NCBI RefSeq assembly: GCF_001468225.1 | Contig: NZ_LNRU01000018.1 | Coordinates: forward strand, 1 to 53,200 | Source of the DNA: Sphingopyxis sp. H053 | Lineage (GTDB): Bacteria > Pseudomonadota > Alphaproteobacteria > Sphingomonadales > Sphingomonadaceae | Direction of reading: 5' to 3' | DNA length: 53,200 bases | Shown here: one piece after another, positions 26,052 to 35,166 of the stretch | Layout of the letters: every line of letters begins with the position of its first letter | Position numbering within the stretch: the first letter of the stretch is position 1 | The notes under the pieces: model-generated | Seen by the model: the letters and a program-made list of their open reading frames with translations, nothing else | Database searches by the model: none | What the model was told of the DNA's origin: nothing | Made by a program: the position numbers and the translations under genes

Positions 26052-26431
26052 GCGTCGGGCCTCTGACAGGACCCGGACACGGACTGACAATCTCCGCGCT
26101 CCGGGTCTGTTTCACGGCGACCGGTGCGCCGGATGTTGATCGAATTTCCCCGCTGGTCGGCTTCGGCGTACAAAATGCCGCAGCCTTGCGGCGGCGGCTT
26201 GAGGTAACGCCGCCCGCCAGGTTCACGGCATGCGATCGGACGTTCGTCCCTGCCGGATGCTCAGGCCGGATGCCGCGGAGCGGGACTCCTCCGGCTTTTC
26301 AGAAATGACCGCGTTGAGCCGAATATCCGGCCGGCGACGGTTGATCCGCCTGTGGTCGGAGAAGGGAGGGGGACAGAGAAGGGCGGAGCAGCGCGATGCT
26401 GTTCCAGATCCTCTATCAGGAGACCCTTCCC
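26052..26431. other. Gap without a recognised gene
   Basis: About 380 bases. I see no convincing coding frame and no strong hairpin with a T-run. The last part (26359-26385) is a purine-rich leader containing GGGACAGAGA (26370-26379), a sequence also found in the leader of the DUF736 gene, and the ribosome site of the DUF932 gene (CAGGAGACC). Confidence 0.5.
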
Positions 26432-27622
26432 ATGAACATGATGGCTCCCGCTGCGCGCGCCGCACAAATACCCTATAAGGTCGACATCAGTCGCGGCCGC
26501 AATATCAGCCGCGTGTCGTCCGAATGGTTTTCAAGACCCGACGACGAACGCTTCCTCTCGCTTCCCGACCTCTATCATCGCGTTCACGCGCGGGCCGAGG
26601 CGGCAACGACGCGCGTCGTCGAGAGCCGCACGGTGCGTGTATTCGCGCGCAGCGACGAACCTGAGCGCCTGACCCTGGCCGTACCCGGCCGTGACGAACC
26701 CGTCGCACCGACCAACTGGTCCTTCGGCCAGCTCTGCAGCCTGGTGGGCGCGCCGGCCTCCTATTTGCGGACTCTTCCCGCAGCACTCGCCGGGATCAAC
26801 ATGCAACATGGCTTGATCGATCATCGCGGCGAGCAGGTGAAGCTCCTTGAGACCAGCGATGGCCGTGCCGAACTCCGCGCGGTCACGGGCCCCGATTATG
26901 GCCGCATCTGGGATCATGAACTCGTCTCCGCCGTCATGCGCGTCGCCGGCAATGGCACGGGCGATACGCGCTGGAAGGTGCCGGGCGTCCTCGACTGGTC
27001 GACGATGCACTATAATCCTCATGTCGATGTCTCGCGCGACACGACGACGCTTTACGCTTCCGACCGCGACGTCTTCCTCTTCCTCGTTGACGACACACAC
27101 CCGATCGAGGCCGGGAAACTGCCCAATGGCGACCCCGATCTCTTCTTCCGCGGCTTTTACTGCTGGAACTCCGAGGTGGGGTCGAAGGCGCTGGGCATCG
27201 CGACCTTCTATCTGCGGGCGGTTTGCATGAACCGGAATCTCTGGGGCGTCGAGAATTTCCAGGAAATCAACATCCGGCACTCAAAATTCGCCGCCAATCG
27301 CTTCGCGCACCAGGCTGAACCGGCACTCGCGCATTTCGCAGACTCCTCGCCCGCCAGATTCATCGATGGGATCAAGACGGCGCGCGAACGGATCGTTGCG
27401 CGCACCGATGAGGACCGGGCGAGCTTCTTGCGCAACCGTGGCTTCTCCAGGTCCGACACACAGCAGATCATCGCGCGCGTCTTGGGCGAGGAAGGCCATC
27501 CGCCGGCATCGCTCTACGATTTCGTGAACGGCATCACCGCCGTCGCCCGCACGAAGTCGCACCAGGACAGCCGCCTCGAACTCGAAGGCAAGGCAAGAGG
27601 ACTCCTCAAGCGGGCCGATTGA
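26432..27622 (+). CDS. DUF932 protein
   Basis: 396 residues from ATG 26432 behind AGGAGA. The central region matches the DUF932 family of plasmid and phage proteins (patterns such as RAVTGPDYGRIWDHELVSAV, ASDRDVFLFLVDD and FYCWNSEVGSKALGI). The biochemical role of the family is unsettled; members occur widely on conjugative plasmids. Nothing appears truncated. It heads a run of small genes in the same direction. Confidence 0.88.
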   Translation: MNMMAPAARAAQIPYKVDISRGRNISRVSSEWFSRPDDERFLSLPDLYHRVHARAEAATTRVVESRTVRVFARSDEPERLTLAVPGRDEPVAPTNWSFGQLCSLVGAPASYLRTLPAALAGINMQHGLIDHRGEQVKLLETSDGRAELRAVTGPDYGRIWDHELVSAVMRVAGNGTGDTRWKVPGVLDWSTMHYNPHVDVSRDTTTLYASDRDVFLFLVDDTHPIEAGKLPNGDPDLFFRGFYCWNSEVGSKALGIATFYLRAVCMNRNLWGVENFQEINIRHSKFAANRFAHQAEPALAHFADSSPARFIDGIKTARERIVARTDEDRASFLRNRGFSRSDTQQIIARVLGEEGHPPASLYDFVNGITAVARTKSHQDSRLELEGKARGLLKRAD

Positions 27623-27678
27623 ATGGCGCGCGCCGATGACACCGGTGTCCTGCCAACCCGGTCATCTCGGACGTGATC

Positions 27679-27873
27679 ATGCCGAACCCGAATCTCGACA
27701 CCGTCGGCGTTGATACGCCCGCGTCAATCGGACTCGCCATGGTCCGCCGTCCTGGTCAGTCTTGCGGCGCGGGCACACTCGCTCTCGCGAGTTCGGCCGC
27801 TGATGACGACGCCGACCTTGATGCAGCCGCCTCCTGCATCACCGATATCGCGAGCGGCGCACGCAAAGGCTGA
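27679..27873 (+). CDS. Possible small gene of unknown function
   Basis: 64 residues from ATG 27679. The composition is Ala/Asp rich with two Cys, codon third positions are GC-rich like neighbouring genes, and it fits the gap between DUF932 and the next gene. There is no good ribosome site, no domain, no signal peptide. It could be a chance frame. Confidence 0.4.
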   Translation: MPNPNLDTVGVDTPASIGLAMVRRPGQSCGAGTLALASSAADDDADLDAAASCITDIASGARKG

Positions 27874-27953
27874 TGTTCGCTCCATCCATTCCTGTCACCC
27901 GCGCGAGAGCCCGGCTCCGGCGCCGGTCATTTGCATTTCAAGGAGTCCCGTTC

Positions 27954-28530
27954 ATGACGACCACCCCGTCTGTTCTCACCTACGCGGTCCGCGTGGAATA
28001 TTTCACTGGTGACGACGTTTTTGCCGCCGAGACGTTGCTTGTCGACCAACCCGCCAGCGGCGAAATCGAGGCGGCAGCGACGATCGCCGCCGAGGCCAGT
28101 CCCTATTTCAACGCGTCTGTCCCCGAGCTTTCCTATGCAATGACGATCGCGCCCTTCGACCCCGACGACCCCGAACCACCGCCAGCCGGCGCGCGCGCGG
28201 CCGGTCTGTACCCATTGCGGTTCGGACCAACTCGTGCGCGACGCCTCCGCGCGGTGGGATACGGATGCGCAGGACTGGACGATGTCGGGACTCTATGACT
28301 GCACGACCTGCGATATTTGCGGCGCGGAGAGCGACGATCTAGCGCGGTGGGTTCCCGCCGACCATGTGATGCCGCTCGACCGCTACCGGCGCGACCTCGC
28401 GGCCGCGCTCGGCGAGGAGGACATCGCCCAGGAATATGACTTTATCCAGTTCTGTCTCGGACACTTCCGGGAAATACCGATCGCGGAGGCCAAAGCCGCC
28501 TGGAAGGGGCGTGACCGCACGGCCACATGA
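27954..28530 (+). pseudogene. Zinc-ribbon protein gene split by an apparent frameshift
   Basis: From ATG 27954 (good ribosome site AAGGAG) one frame encodes MTTTPSVLTYAVRVEYFTGD and continues to about codon 81 before turning into unlikely sequence and stopping at 28298. The next frame, open from 28144, contains PVCTHCGSDQLVRDASARWD followed by YDCTTCDICGAESDDLARW, two CxxC pairs of a zinc ribbon, and runs to 28530, but has no start codon that would include the first CxxC. Joining the frames within the alternating GC run at 28188-28199 gives one sensible protein of about 190 residues. Loss of one GC pair (or gain of one base) in that run, real or a sequencing error, explains it. Confidence 0.65.
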
Positions 28531-28607
28531 GGGCCGCTGATTTTGATCCGGCGAGCCCCGCCCTCGCGGCAGCCCTCCGCCACGCCTGAGCAAAGGAGAC
28601 CGATATC

Positions 28608-28895
28608 ATGGAAACCGGACAATATCTCGTGCTCAGCACAGCGCACATACGCTGTGCGACCGGTCAGCTGCTCAGCGACTGGGCCGACCTGCCGCCCGTA
28701 CGCCAGCCATTGCCCGTCGCGCCGACCCAATATGGCTGGTTCCTGCCTACCCGGATCGAGACCGGCAATACTGCGCGGCATCTGCCGAAGGAAATTCCTC
28801 CGATCCTGGCGCTCGGGCGGGCGTATGGCTGTGACTATATTCTCCTCGACTGCGACGGCCCCACCGAGGCGGTGCTGCCGACCTTTCCCTGGTAG
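28608..28895 (+). CDS. Small conserved plasmid-type protein (possible DUF5983)
   Basis: 95 residues from ATG 28608 with AAGGAG nine bases before. The sequence (LVLSTAHIRCATGQLLSDWA, then LPKEIPPILALGRAYGCDYI) looks like the small DUF5983-type proteins found on plasmids, an assignment from memory of pattern rather than a search. No membrane segment or signal. It lies in the run of small genes after DUF932. Confidence 0.7.
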   Translation: METGQYLVLSTAHIRCATGQLLSDWADLPPVRQPLPVAPTQYGWFLPTRIETGNTARHLPKEIPPILALGRAYGCDYILLDCDGPTEAVLPTFPW

Positions 28896-28965
28896 CGGCG
28901 CGACGGAGGGAAGAGGGCTGGGGAGCAGGCAGCCCGAGCGATGCCACACCAAGAGGATGACCGTC

Positions 28966-29259
28966 ATGTTCCGTCACGCCGCCCGCCGCGCCGGCGCCGC
29001 GCTTCAGCGCGCGGCCCGCGCTTGCCTTGCATCCCTGCGGTTTTTTTCCGCCGCGCCGGGCACCGCCGATCTCCGTTCTCGATACCGAGCCGCCGTTGAC
29101 GCGCTTCCCGTCGACCAGCTCGCCGTTTTCATGATGCACCGCGTCGATGATCTGGCGATCAGCGAAATCGCGACCCGCCTCGGTATGACCAGCGCGGAGA
29201 TCGAAGACAATCTTGCCAATGCGCTGCATGCCATTGCGATCGCCCTTGAGGGCGACTGA
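28966..29259 (+). CDS. Stand-alone sigma region 4-like DNA-binding protein
   Basis: 97 residues from ATG 28966 (AAGAGG nine bases before). The first 35 residues are basic and Ala-rich; residues about 40-95 look like region 4 of an ECF sigma factor (ALPVDQLAVFMMHRVDDLAI followed by SEIATRLGMTSAEIEDNL), with no region 2. It may act as a small DNA-binding regulator or be a remnant. It resembles the C-terminal end of the ECF factor of the lasso locus in pattern but is not a copy. Confidence 0.65.
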   Translation: MFRHAARRAGAALQRAARACLASLRFFSAAPGTADLRSRYRAAVDALPVDQLAVFMMHRVDDLAISEIATRLGMTSAEIEDNLANALHAIAIALEGD

Positions 29260-29299
29260 ACCTCGGCTCCGCGTTGTGCACACTATCCCGGACACTCCC

Positions 29300-29488
29300 A
29301 TGAAGACCCTGTCACCTCTGCGGGCGCGCCTCGCCTCGTTCGAGCATGCCTATGTCCTCGCGACCCGTCTTCGGTATGCGACCGGCTGCAACCACTATGT
29401 GGTGCGCACAGGCGATCCGTTTCAACCGGTCCGTGTGACGGCTACGCTGCCAGCCCAACCCGGATGCGTGCTGGCCTGGATTCGATGA
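29300..29488 (+). CDS. Small unknown protein
   Basis: 62 residues from ATG 29300. The sequence (FEHAYVLATRLRYATGCNHY, then VVRTGDPFQPVRVT) looks protein-like and follows the previous gene by 40 bases. There is no clear ribosome site. No domain recognised. Confidence 0.45.
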   Translation: MKTLSPLRARLASFEHAYVLATRLRYATGCNHYVVRTGDPFQPVRVTATLPAQPGCVLAWIR

Positions 29489-29975
29489 CGGCGCTGCGCA
29501 CCTCTCCTTGTCGCCCCGGGCGGGCGCCGGCTCCACCGCGAAGATCAGCGAGCGTGTCGTCCGCGGCGCACCGCCTGACGCGGTGTCGATGGCCGATTGC
29601 GTCCGCGACAGACCCGGGACGGCTCGTTTCGTTCCCCTCCATGCAGCACCCAAAAGCGGACGTTCGGGTTAGTCTGCCTCGCGACCGTCGCGGTCGGACC
29701 GGCAGCCTCCCACCGTCAGGCCCATGCCGGCAAAACGTCCGCGACGCCCCGGAGCGCCTCTGAAAAGCGTCGCGGCAATAGCCTTGGTTATTTCTTGACG
29801 CGCAGTATGAGACTGCCACAGTGCAGGCCAGCACTGTAATTCGGGGGCGGTCGCAAGATGAGCAAGCGAGGAATCGAGAGGGAATTTGCACGCCCGGCGG
29901 CAGTCGGCCGGCTGGCGGCCGGACGTGCCTGTTTCCGGGTGGAAACGGGGTTCCACGCACAAGGCAAGGTGGCCC
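29489..29975 (+). promoter_or_regulatory. Upstream region of the radical SAM cassette
   Basis: No gene in about 490 bases. A promoter-like TTGACG is at 29795-29800; 17 bases later the sequence is poor as a -10 box but forms the palindrome CAGTGC-AGGCCA-GCACTG (29819-29836), followed by TGTAAT. This would fit a regulated promoter with an operator over the -10 region. The first 280 bases show nothing clear. Confidence 0.4.
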
Positions 29976-31589
29976 ATGGCTGACAGGAAAATCCTGCTTA
30001 TCGAGCCGGGCTACAAGAATAAATATCCGCCCCTCGGCCTGATGAAGATCGCGCAATATCACGGGCCCGACGGCAAGAAGGACCATGTCCGCTTTGTAAA
30101 GGGCGAGGTTCCGAGCGTGCTGTCCGAAGCCTGGGACCGCATCTACGTGACGACATTGTTCTCGTTTGAATATCCCCGCATCGCGAACAGCATCGATTAT
30201 GCTTTGAAGGTCGCGAACGGCCAGGCCGACAAGGTGTTCGTCGGTGGCATCGCCGCCTCATTGATGCACGAACGCTTTCTTGAGGAACGGCGCTGGCAGG
30301 GTGTACGCTTCATCAAGGGACTGCTTTCGGATGCGCCGGCAATTTCGCTGCAACTCGACGATTTTTCTGAGGAGCTCTATTCCGACGATCACGCGGGAAT
30401 GCCCATAGAAGACCTCGTGCCCGACTACAGCATCCTCTCGCAGATCGACTATCAATATCCCGTCCGCGACGCTTATTTTGCGTACACGTCCCGCGGCTGC
30501 ATTCGCAAATGCCAGTTCTGCGGCGTGCCAAAGCTCGAGGGCATGCAGCGTGACGTCGAATCGTTGACCGATATCGTCCGTGCGATCGACGAGAAATATG
30601 GTCCCAAGAAGGACCTTATCCTCATGGACAACAATGTTGTCGCAAGCCCGCGGTTCAAGGAGATCATCGCCGAGATTCGCGATCTCGGCTTCACCCCGGG
30701 CGCGAAGCTTTTGCGGTCGGGCTCGCGCGTCCCCGTTCAGCGCCGGGTCGATTTCAATCAAGGCGTCGATGCGCGCATTCTGTGCAAGGACCCGATGTAC
30801 CTGCGGGAATTGGCATCGATCTGTCTCAAGCCCTTGCGCATCGCATTCGATCATCTCGGCGTTCGCAAGCCCTATGAGCAGGCGGTGCGCTACGCTCACG
30901 AACATGGGCTTACCGAGCTCTCGAATTACATGCTCTATAATTTCCACGATACGCCTGCGGATCTCTTCGAGCGCATGCGCCTCAACGTGACGCTGAACGA
31001 AGAACTCGACATTCGCGTCTGGTCCTTCCCCATGCGTTTCCAGCCGACTAACCGACCGGACCGCGGTCATATTGGCGAGCACTGGTCGCGCTACCAGCTG
31101 CGGTCGATGCAACTCATCCTTCAAGCGACACATGGTGTCGTGAGCGGCGCCCCCGAATTTTTCCGTCGGGCGTTCGGTGACACCGTGGCCGAATTCGAGA
31201 ATATCCTGATGATGCCGCACGACATGATCTTCAACCGCGACTGGTATGACAAGCAGGGCGGGCGGGCCGAATATGATGACTATGTGGCCCAGGCCTCCCG
31301 GCTCTCGCCGGACCGGCGCCATGAACTGATAACGCTCCTTTCATCGTGCGACCCGCGCCATTATCCGACTTTGACCGAAATGACCGACGATGCGGCCGTT
31401 CGCAGCATCCTCCAATTCTATATGCCTCGCTCGAAGGAACTTCTTGCGGCAATCTGGAGCGGACGGGGTTCCTGGCCAAAGGTTGCCGCTGACCTCGGGG
31501 TTCCAGAGGACGAACGCGTTGAGGATGCGGGCCTTGACGCCGAAGAAGAGCCGATTGAGGCGTCGGCAAACCGAAAGGTGGCAGCATGA
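29976..31589 (+). CDS. Radical SAM enzyme with B12-binding-like N-terminus
   Basis: 537 residues from ATG 29976 (AAGGTGG just upstream). Residues 1-150 have the Rossmann-like layout of B12-binding radical SAM proteins (KILLIEPGYKNKYPPLGLMK, then DKVFVGGIAA), but the cobalamin His motif DxHxxG is not seen. The iron-sulfur cluster motif is Cys175-x3-Cys179-x2-Cys182 in RGCIRKCQFCGVPK. Further radical SAM strands follow (DLILMDNNVVASPRFKEI, NQGVDARILCKDP). The C-terminal 130 residues are helical and end in an acidic tail. The substrate is unknown. Its stop overlaps the start of the GHKL gene by four bases, so the proteins are made together. Confidence 0.85.
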   Translation: MADRKILLIEPGYKNKYPPLGLMKIAQYHGPDGKKDHVRFVKGEVPSVLSEAWDRIYVTTLFSFEYPRIANSIDYALKVANGQADKVFVGGIAASLMHERFLEERRWQGVRFIKGLLSDAPAISLQLDDFSEELYSDDHAGMPIEDLVPDYSILSQIDYQYPVRDAYFAYTSRGCIRKCQFCGVPKLEGMQRDVESLTDIVRAIDEKYGPKKDLILMDNNVVASPRFKEIIAEIRDLGFTPGAKLLRSGSRVPVQRRVDFNQGVDARILCKDPMYLRELASICLKPLRIAFDHLGVRKPYEQAVRYAHEHGLTELSNYMLYNFHDTPADLFERMRLNVTLNEELDIRVWSFPMRFQPTNRPDRGHIGEHWSRYQLRSMQLILQATHGVVSGAPEFFRRAFGDTVAEFENILMMPHDMIFNRDWYDKQGGRAEYDDYVAQASRLSPDRRHELITLLSSCDPRHYPTLTEMTDDAAVRSILQFYMPRSKELLAAIWSGRGSWPKVAADLGVPEDERVEDAGLDAEEEPIEASANRKVAA

Positions 31590-33118
31590 ATACGATGATG
31601 CAGCTTGGTCGCGGCGACGCGGAAAGCCAACTCGAGCAGACCGCGACGGTTGGAAAGGACATCATCGAACTCCTCTCGACGGCGATGTATGTCGACCCAC
31701 TTACGGTTTACCGGGAATATATTCAGAACTCGGCCGATGCGATCGATGCCGCGCGCGCCGCCGGGCATCCCGCCGGACAGGTCCAGATCGCGCTCGATCC
31801 CGCCGCGCGCACAATCGTCATTCGCGATGACGGGGACGGCCTGCCGATGCAGGGTTTCGCCGCAAGATTGACGGCTGTAGGGGCGAGTCTCAAACGGGGC
31901 ACGCAGGCGCGGGGGTTTCGCGGCGTCGGCCGGCTGTCGGGACTGGCCTATGCGCGCGCGCTGACGTTCCGGTCGCGCGCGCGCGGCGAGGACATTGTGT
32001 CAACAATGCGATGGGACTGTCAGCGTATGCGCGCTGCGCTCAAGGACCCCGACGATCACCGCGATCTTCCCGCGCTGGTCGCGGCCGTCACGGAAACACA
32101 TATAGAAACCGAAGCCGGCCCTCCCTTTTTCGAGGTCAGGCTCGAGGGGGTGGTGCGCCACGGTGACGACCGGCTCATGTCGCCGGGCGCCGTCGCCGAT
32201 TACCTGTCCCAGGTCGCGCCGCTTCCGCTCAACACCGCCTTTTCGCACCGGGAGGGCATCGTCGCGAAGCTTTCGGCCGAGCTTGACATGGCCGGTATTG
32301 AAATTTCCATCAACGGCGAACCGCCGCTCATGCGTCCACATGTCGACGAGATCTTGGTAGACGGCGTTCGTCCGCTTCGGCTGCATGAAATCAGCTTCGT
32401 GGAAATCCCGTCGACGGATGGCGGGACCGCGGCGCTCGGATGGATCGCCCATCATGATTATGAAGGCGCAATCCATCCTTCGACCAAGGTCCGTGGACTT
32501 CGCGTGCGCGCCGGCAATATTCAGATTGGCGATGCGGGCGTTCTCGCCGACGCATTCCCCGAACAGCGTTTCGACAGCTGGGCGGTCGGTGAAATCCATA
32601 TTCTCGATCCCCGCATAGTCCCGAATGGGCGCCGGGACGATTTTGAGCGCAACATCCATCTCGCGAATTTGAAGAACCATCTCGCGCCGCACGGACGCGA
32701 GGTTGCTAACCGCTGCCGCACCAGTTCGCGGGAGCGCAAGCGGGTGCGCGATATCGAGCTCGAGCAAGCCTCTGCCCGCGAAGGGCTTTCAATCCTGAGA
32801 CAGGGAAGCCTTGGTGCCGCCGAGCGCGACCGCGTGGCGCTTTCGGTCGAACTCGCGCTGATGCGTGCCGAGAAGCATACCGGCCAAACGGAGCTCGTCG
32901 TCGATGTGCATCAACAGACGCGCCTGGAGCTCGACGGGTTGCGCGAAGAGCTTGACATGCTGGCGTCCGACGAGCAGGCCCCCGCATCGCCACTTGACCG
33001 GCTGAACCCCGAACGACGCGCCTTTTACGAGGAAATGTTTGCTCTAATTTACAACTGCTCAGTCAACCGCTCGGCCGCAAAGGGCCTTGTCGACCGGATT
33101 ATTGCCCAGATTGCCTGA
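31586..33118 (+). CDS. GHKL (HSP90-like) ATPase, first copy
   Basis: 510 residues. The ATP-binding Bergerat fold is complete: N box Glu44 and Asn48 in YREYIQNSADAI, G1 box DDGDGLP at 81-87, and G2 region GFRGVGRLSG from 110. A second domain (about 200-370) contains WAVGEIHILDPRIVPNGRRD, conserved in this HSP90/MORC-like group. The C-terminal 140 residues are rich in coiled coil. It is not HtpG (too short, different C-terminus) and not MutL. A paralog lies 2 kb downstream beyond the PIN gene. Probably an ATP-driven clamp or switch; partner and substrate are unknown. Confidence 0.85.
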   Translation: MNTMMQLGRGDAESQLEQTATVGKDIIELLSTAMYVDPLTVYREYIQNSADAIDAARAAGHPAGQVQIALDPAARTIVIRDDGDGLPMQGFAARLTAVGASLKRGTQARGFRGVGRLSGLAYARALTFRSRARGEDIVSTMRWDCQRMRAALKDPDDHRDLPALVAAVTETHIETEAGPPFFEVRLEGVVRHGDDRLMSPGAVADYLSQVAPLPLNTAFSHREGIVAKLSAELDMAGIEISINGEPPLMRPHVDEILVDGVRPLRLHEISFVEIPSTDGGTAALGWIAHHDYEGAIHPSTKVRGLRVRAGNIQIGDAGVLADAFPEQRFDSWAVGEIHILDPRIVPNGRRDDFERNIHLANLKNHLAPHGREVANRCRTSSRERKRVRDIELEQASAREGLSILRQGSLGAAERDRVALSVELALMRAEKHTGQTELVVDVHQQTRLELDGLREELDMLASDEQAPASPLDRLNPERRAFYEEMFALIYNCSVNRSAAKGLVDRIIAQIA

Positions 33119-33369
33119 GTGGTCTTCGGTGAGGGGCTCGGCAGGCGCGGAGCAGCCTTCAGTTTCGGGCTGGCGGCCCCATGCTCGCTATTTGGAACCG
33201 ATCCGGACAATCGAATAGCATTGCACTTTCATTTGAACGCTCGAGACGAAGCATTGTCCGGCAATGGGCTGTTTCCAAACTCGAGTTTGTTCACCCTCGA
33301 CTCAGAAGGTTGAATCAGTAATCAGTCGTCGCATCCAATAAAATTCTTGCGCGGGGCGGCTTTCACACA

Positions 33370-35166
33370 ATGATATTTCCGGAAATCGCTCCCTCTCGCA
33401 GTGAGTGCATGCGGCAGATCCAGGAGGCTTTCCGGTCTGACGGCGCCCGGATTTATGTCGACGCAAGCGTTCTCATCCACTGCTACGAAATGAGCCGCAG
33501 TGCCCGCGAGGAACTGCTCAACGCGCTCGATTCCTTCGGGCCCAAGGTGCGTATTCCCGTCTGGTCAGCGAAGGAAACCTGGGATCATACCCGCGCGCTG
33601 CGGACAAAATGGCCCTTGAAAGCAACCGCCAAGACCCTGAGCAACTATATGGCGCGATTTCGGTCCGAAAGCCTTCGCTACGTCGATGAGCGCACCTTCG
33701 GCGACATGAGCATGGAGCAATTCTCACGCGAGCTTGATGGTTTTCTCGCTACGGGAGAGGCGCTCGCCAAGCGGGCCGAGCACATCGACCCCGGGCACGA
33801 TGACGCAAATGCGCGCTTGCTGCCGTTCATCGCCGGTCACGCCCTCACATCCGACATGACGATCATCTACGATGAGGTAAACCGGACGGGCGAGGCGCGC
33901 TACAGTCATGACGTTCCTCCCGGCTTCGGCGATGGCGGCGTGAGGAATCAAAATGGAGAAGGCGAGGAAGGCGAAGGATCGGCCCAACTCAAGGGTAAGA
34001 AGCGCAACCGCTTCGGCGACCTTATCATGTGGCTCGAGGCGCTGCAGGATTGCGGTGCGCCGGAAGCCAAGCATCTTGTGATCGTGACACGCGACAACAC
34101 CAAGAAGGACTGGGTCTATAATCCCGAACGCGTTGCGACCGACGAGGGCGGCCTCCTGCAGAATGGCGGCCTCATCACCCTTCCGCTCCCGCTTCTCGCA
34201 CAGGAAGCGAAATTTCGCTGCCCGCACCTCGAAGGGATCCACGTGATCTCGCTCGAAATGCTCACGCACATTCTGCGGACAGGTCATGGCGCGCGCGTCA
34301 CAAACCTTGTCCGCGCGCTTCAGCCCGATGTGGGCAACCCGCGCGGAAGCGTGCGCGACGGGCGCGCCGAACGACGCGGGGAAAGTGCCGAGGGCGAGCC
34401 CGTTGCCGTGAGCTTCGGATCGTCGGACATGATATTCGAGCCCGGGGAGGATACAGAAGGCCCGGTCTGGCGAGCGGTTAACGCGCTCCGTGCGGAAGGC
34501 TGGAGCATAACCAACGCGGCGGCCGCGGCGCTGACCGAATATATGCACCAGGTCAATGCCGATCAAGCCAAGCAAATTGGCCGGGGCATTGTCGCAGCGT
34601 CGAACGACGACGCGCTGAAGCCGATCGAACTCGCACAGCATGTTCTCAACGGCGACGAATATTCGGCGGAGATACGGGCCAACCTCCTCGTCGGCATGCT
34701 CGGCGAGACCTATTTTGACGAAAATGGCGAGCCGAGGAAGCCGACGGCGCACAGCGATATCACCGGTATCCTCTTCGATCATGCCGGCGACGCCGACACA
34801 CGCGTCGCCTATGAAGCGACGATCGCGACGACACTCGATCCCTTCCGGAAACTCTATCTCGCTCTTCCGGGCGAACCGGAACGCGGCATCCCGATCGAAC
34901 TCCAGCTCAGCGGCAGCCGCCTTATCGGTTGCCAGGCCGATGGAAAGGATTTGCTCGAAATGAATGCCCCTGAATCGCGTCAGCTCGTGAGCGGCGGCAA
35001 GAGCGAGGAAATGCCGGTCACTGATCTGCTCGCAGCACTGGCGCGCGAGTTCGTGGTCCCTGAGACCATGCTGACTCTCGAAGGCCCGACCAATTTCCAG
35101 ATCGAACTTCCCGAGCGGATAGGTTTTGTCGGCTGGGGCCCGAACAGCGGAGAATTGCTGCGATGA
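33370..35166 (+). CDS. PIN-like nuclease-domain protein
   Basis: 598 residues. The N-terminal 290 residues carry a PIN-like domain with the four expected acidic residues: Asp31 (RIYVDASVLIH), Glu69 (SAKETWDH), Asp217 (RNRFGDLIMWLEAL) and Asp242 (IVTRDNTKKDW). This matches the long PIN-like (PIN_8-type) family rather than VapC toxins. The C-terminal half is unassigned. The start at 33370 has no clear ribosome site; ATG 33409 would cut the conserved N-terminus little. A 251-base gap precedes it, while its end overlaps the second GHKL ATPase gene by four bases. It is most likely an RNase or nickase controlled by the GHKL proteins (inference). Confidence 0.82.
   Translation: MIFPEIAPSRSECMRQIQEAFRSDGARIYVDASVLIHCYEMSRSAREELLNALDSFGPKVRIPVWSAKETWDHTRALRTKWPLKATAKTLSNYMARFRSESLRYVDERTFGDMSMEQFSRELDGFLATGEALAKRAEHIDPGHDDANARLLPFIAGHALTSDMTIIYDEVNRTGEARYSHDVPPGFGDGGVRNQNGEGEEGEGSAQLKGKKRNRFGDLIMWLEALQDCGAPEAKHLVIVTRDNTKKDWVYNPERVATDEGGLLQNGGLITLPLPLLAQEAKFRCPHLEGIHVISLEMLTHILRTGHGARVTNLVRALQPDVGNPRGSVRDGRAERRGESAEGEPVAVSFGSSDMIFEPGEDTEGPVWRAVNALRAEGWSITNAAAAALTEYMHQVNADQAKQIGRGIVAASNDDALKPIELAQHVLNGDEYSAEIRANLLVGMLGETYFDENGEPRKPTAHSDITGILFDHAGDADTRVAYEATIATTLDPFRKLYLALPGEPERGIPIELQLSGSRLIGCQADGKDLLEMNAPESRQLVSGGKSEEMPVTDLLAALAREFVVPETMLTLEGPTNFQIELPERIGFVGWGPNSGELLR

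Noticed and set aside
24855..26090. 411-codon minus-strand frame opposite the HsdR_N-NTPase gene
   Set aside because: Shadow; no motif, while the plus-strand protein has a consistent domain plan.
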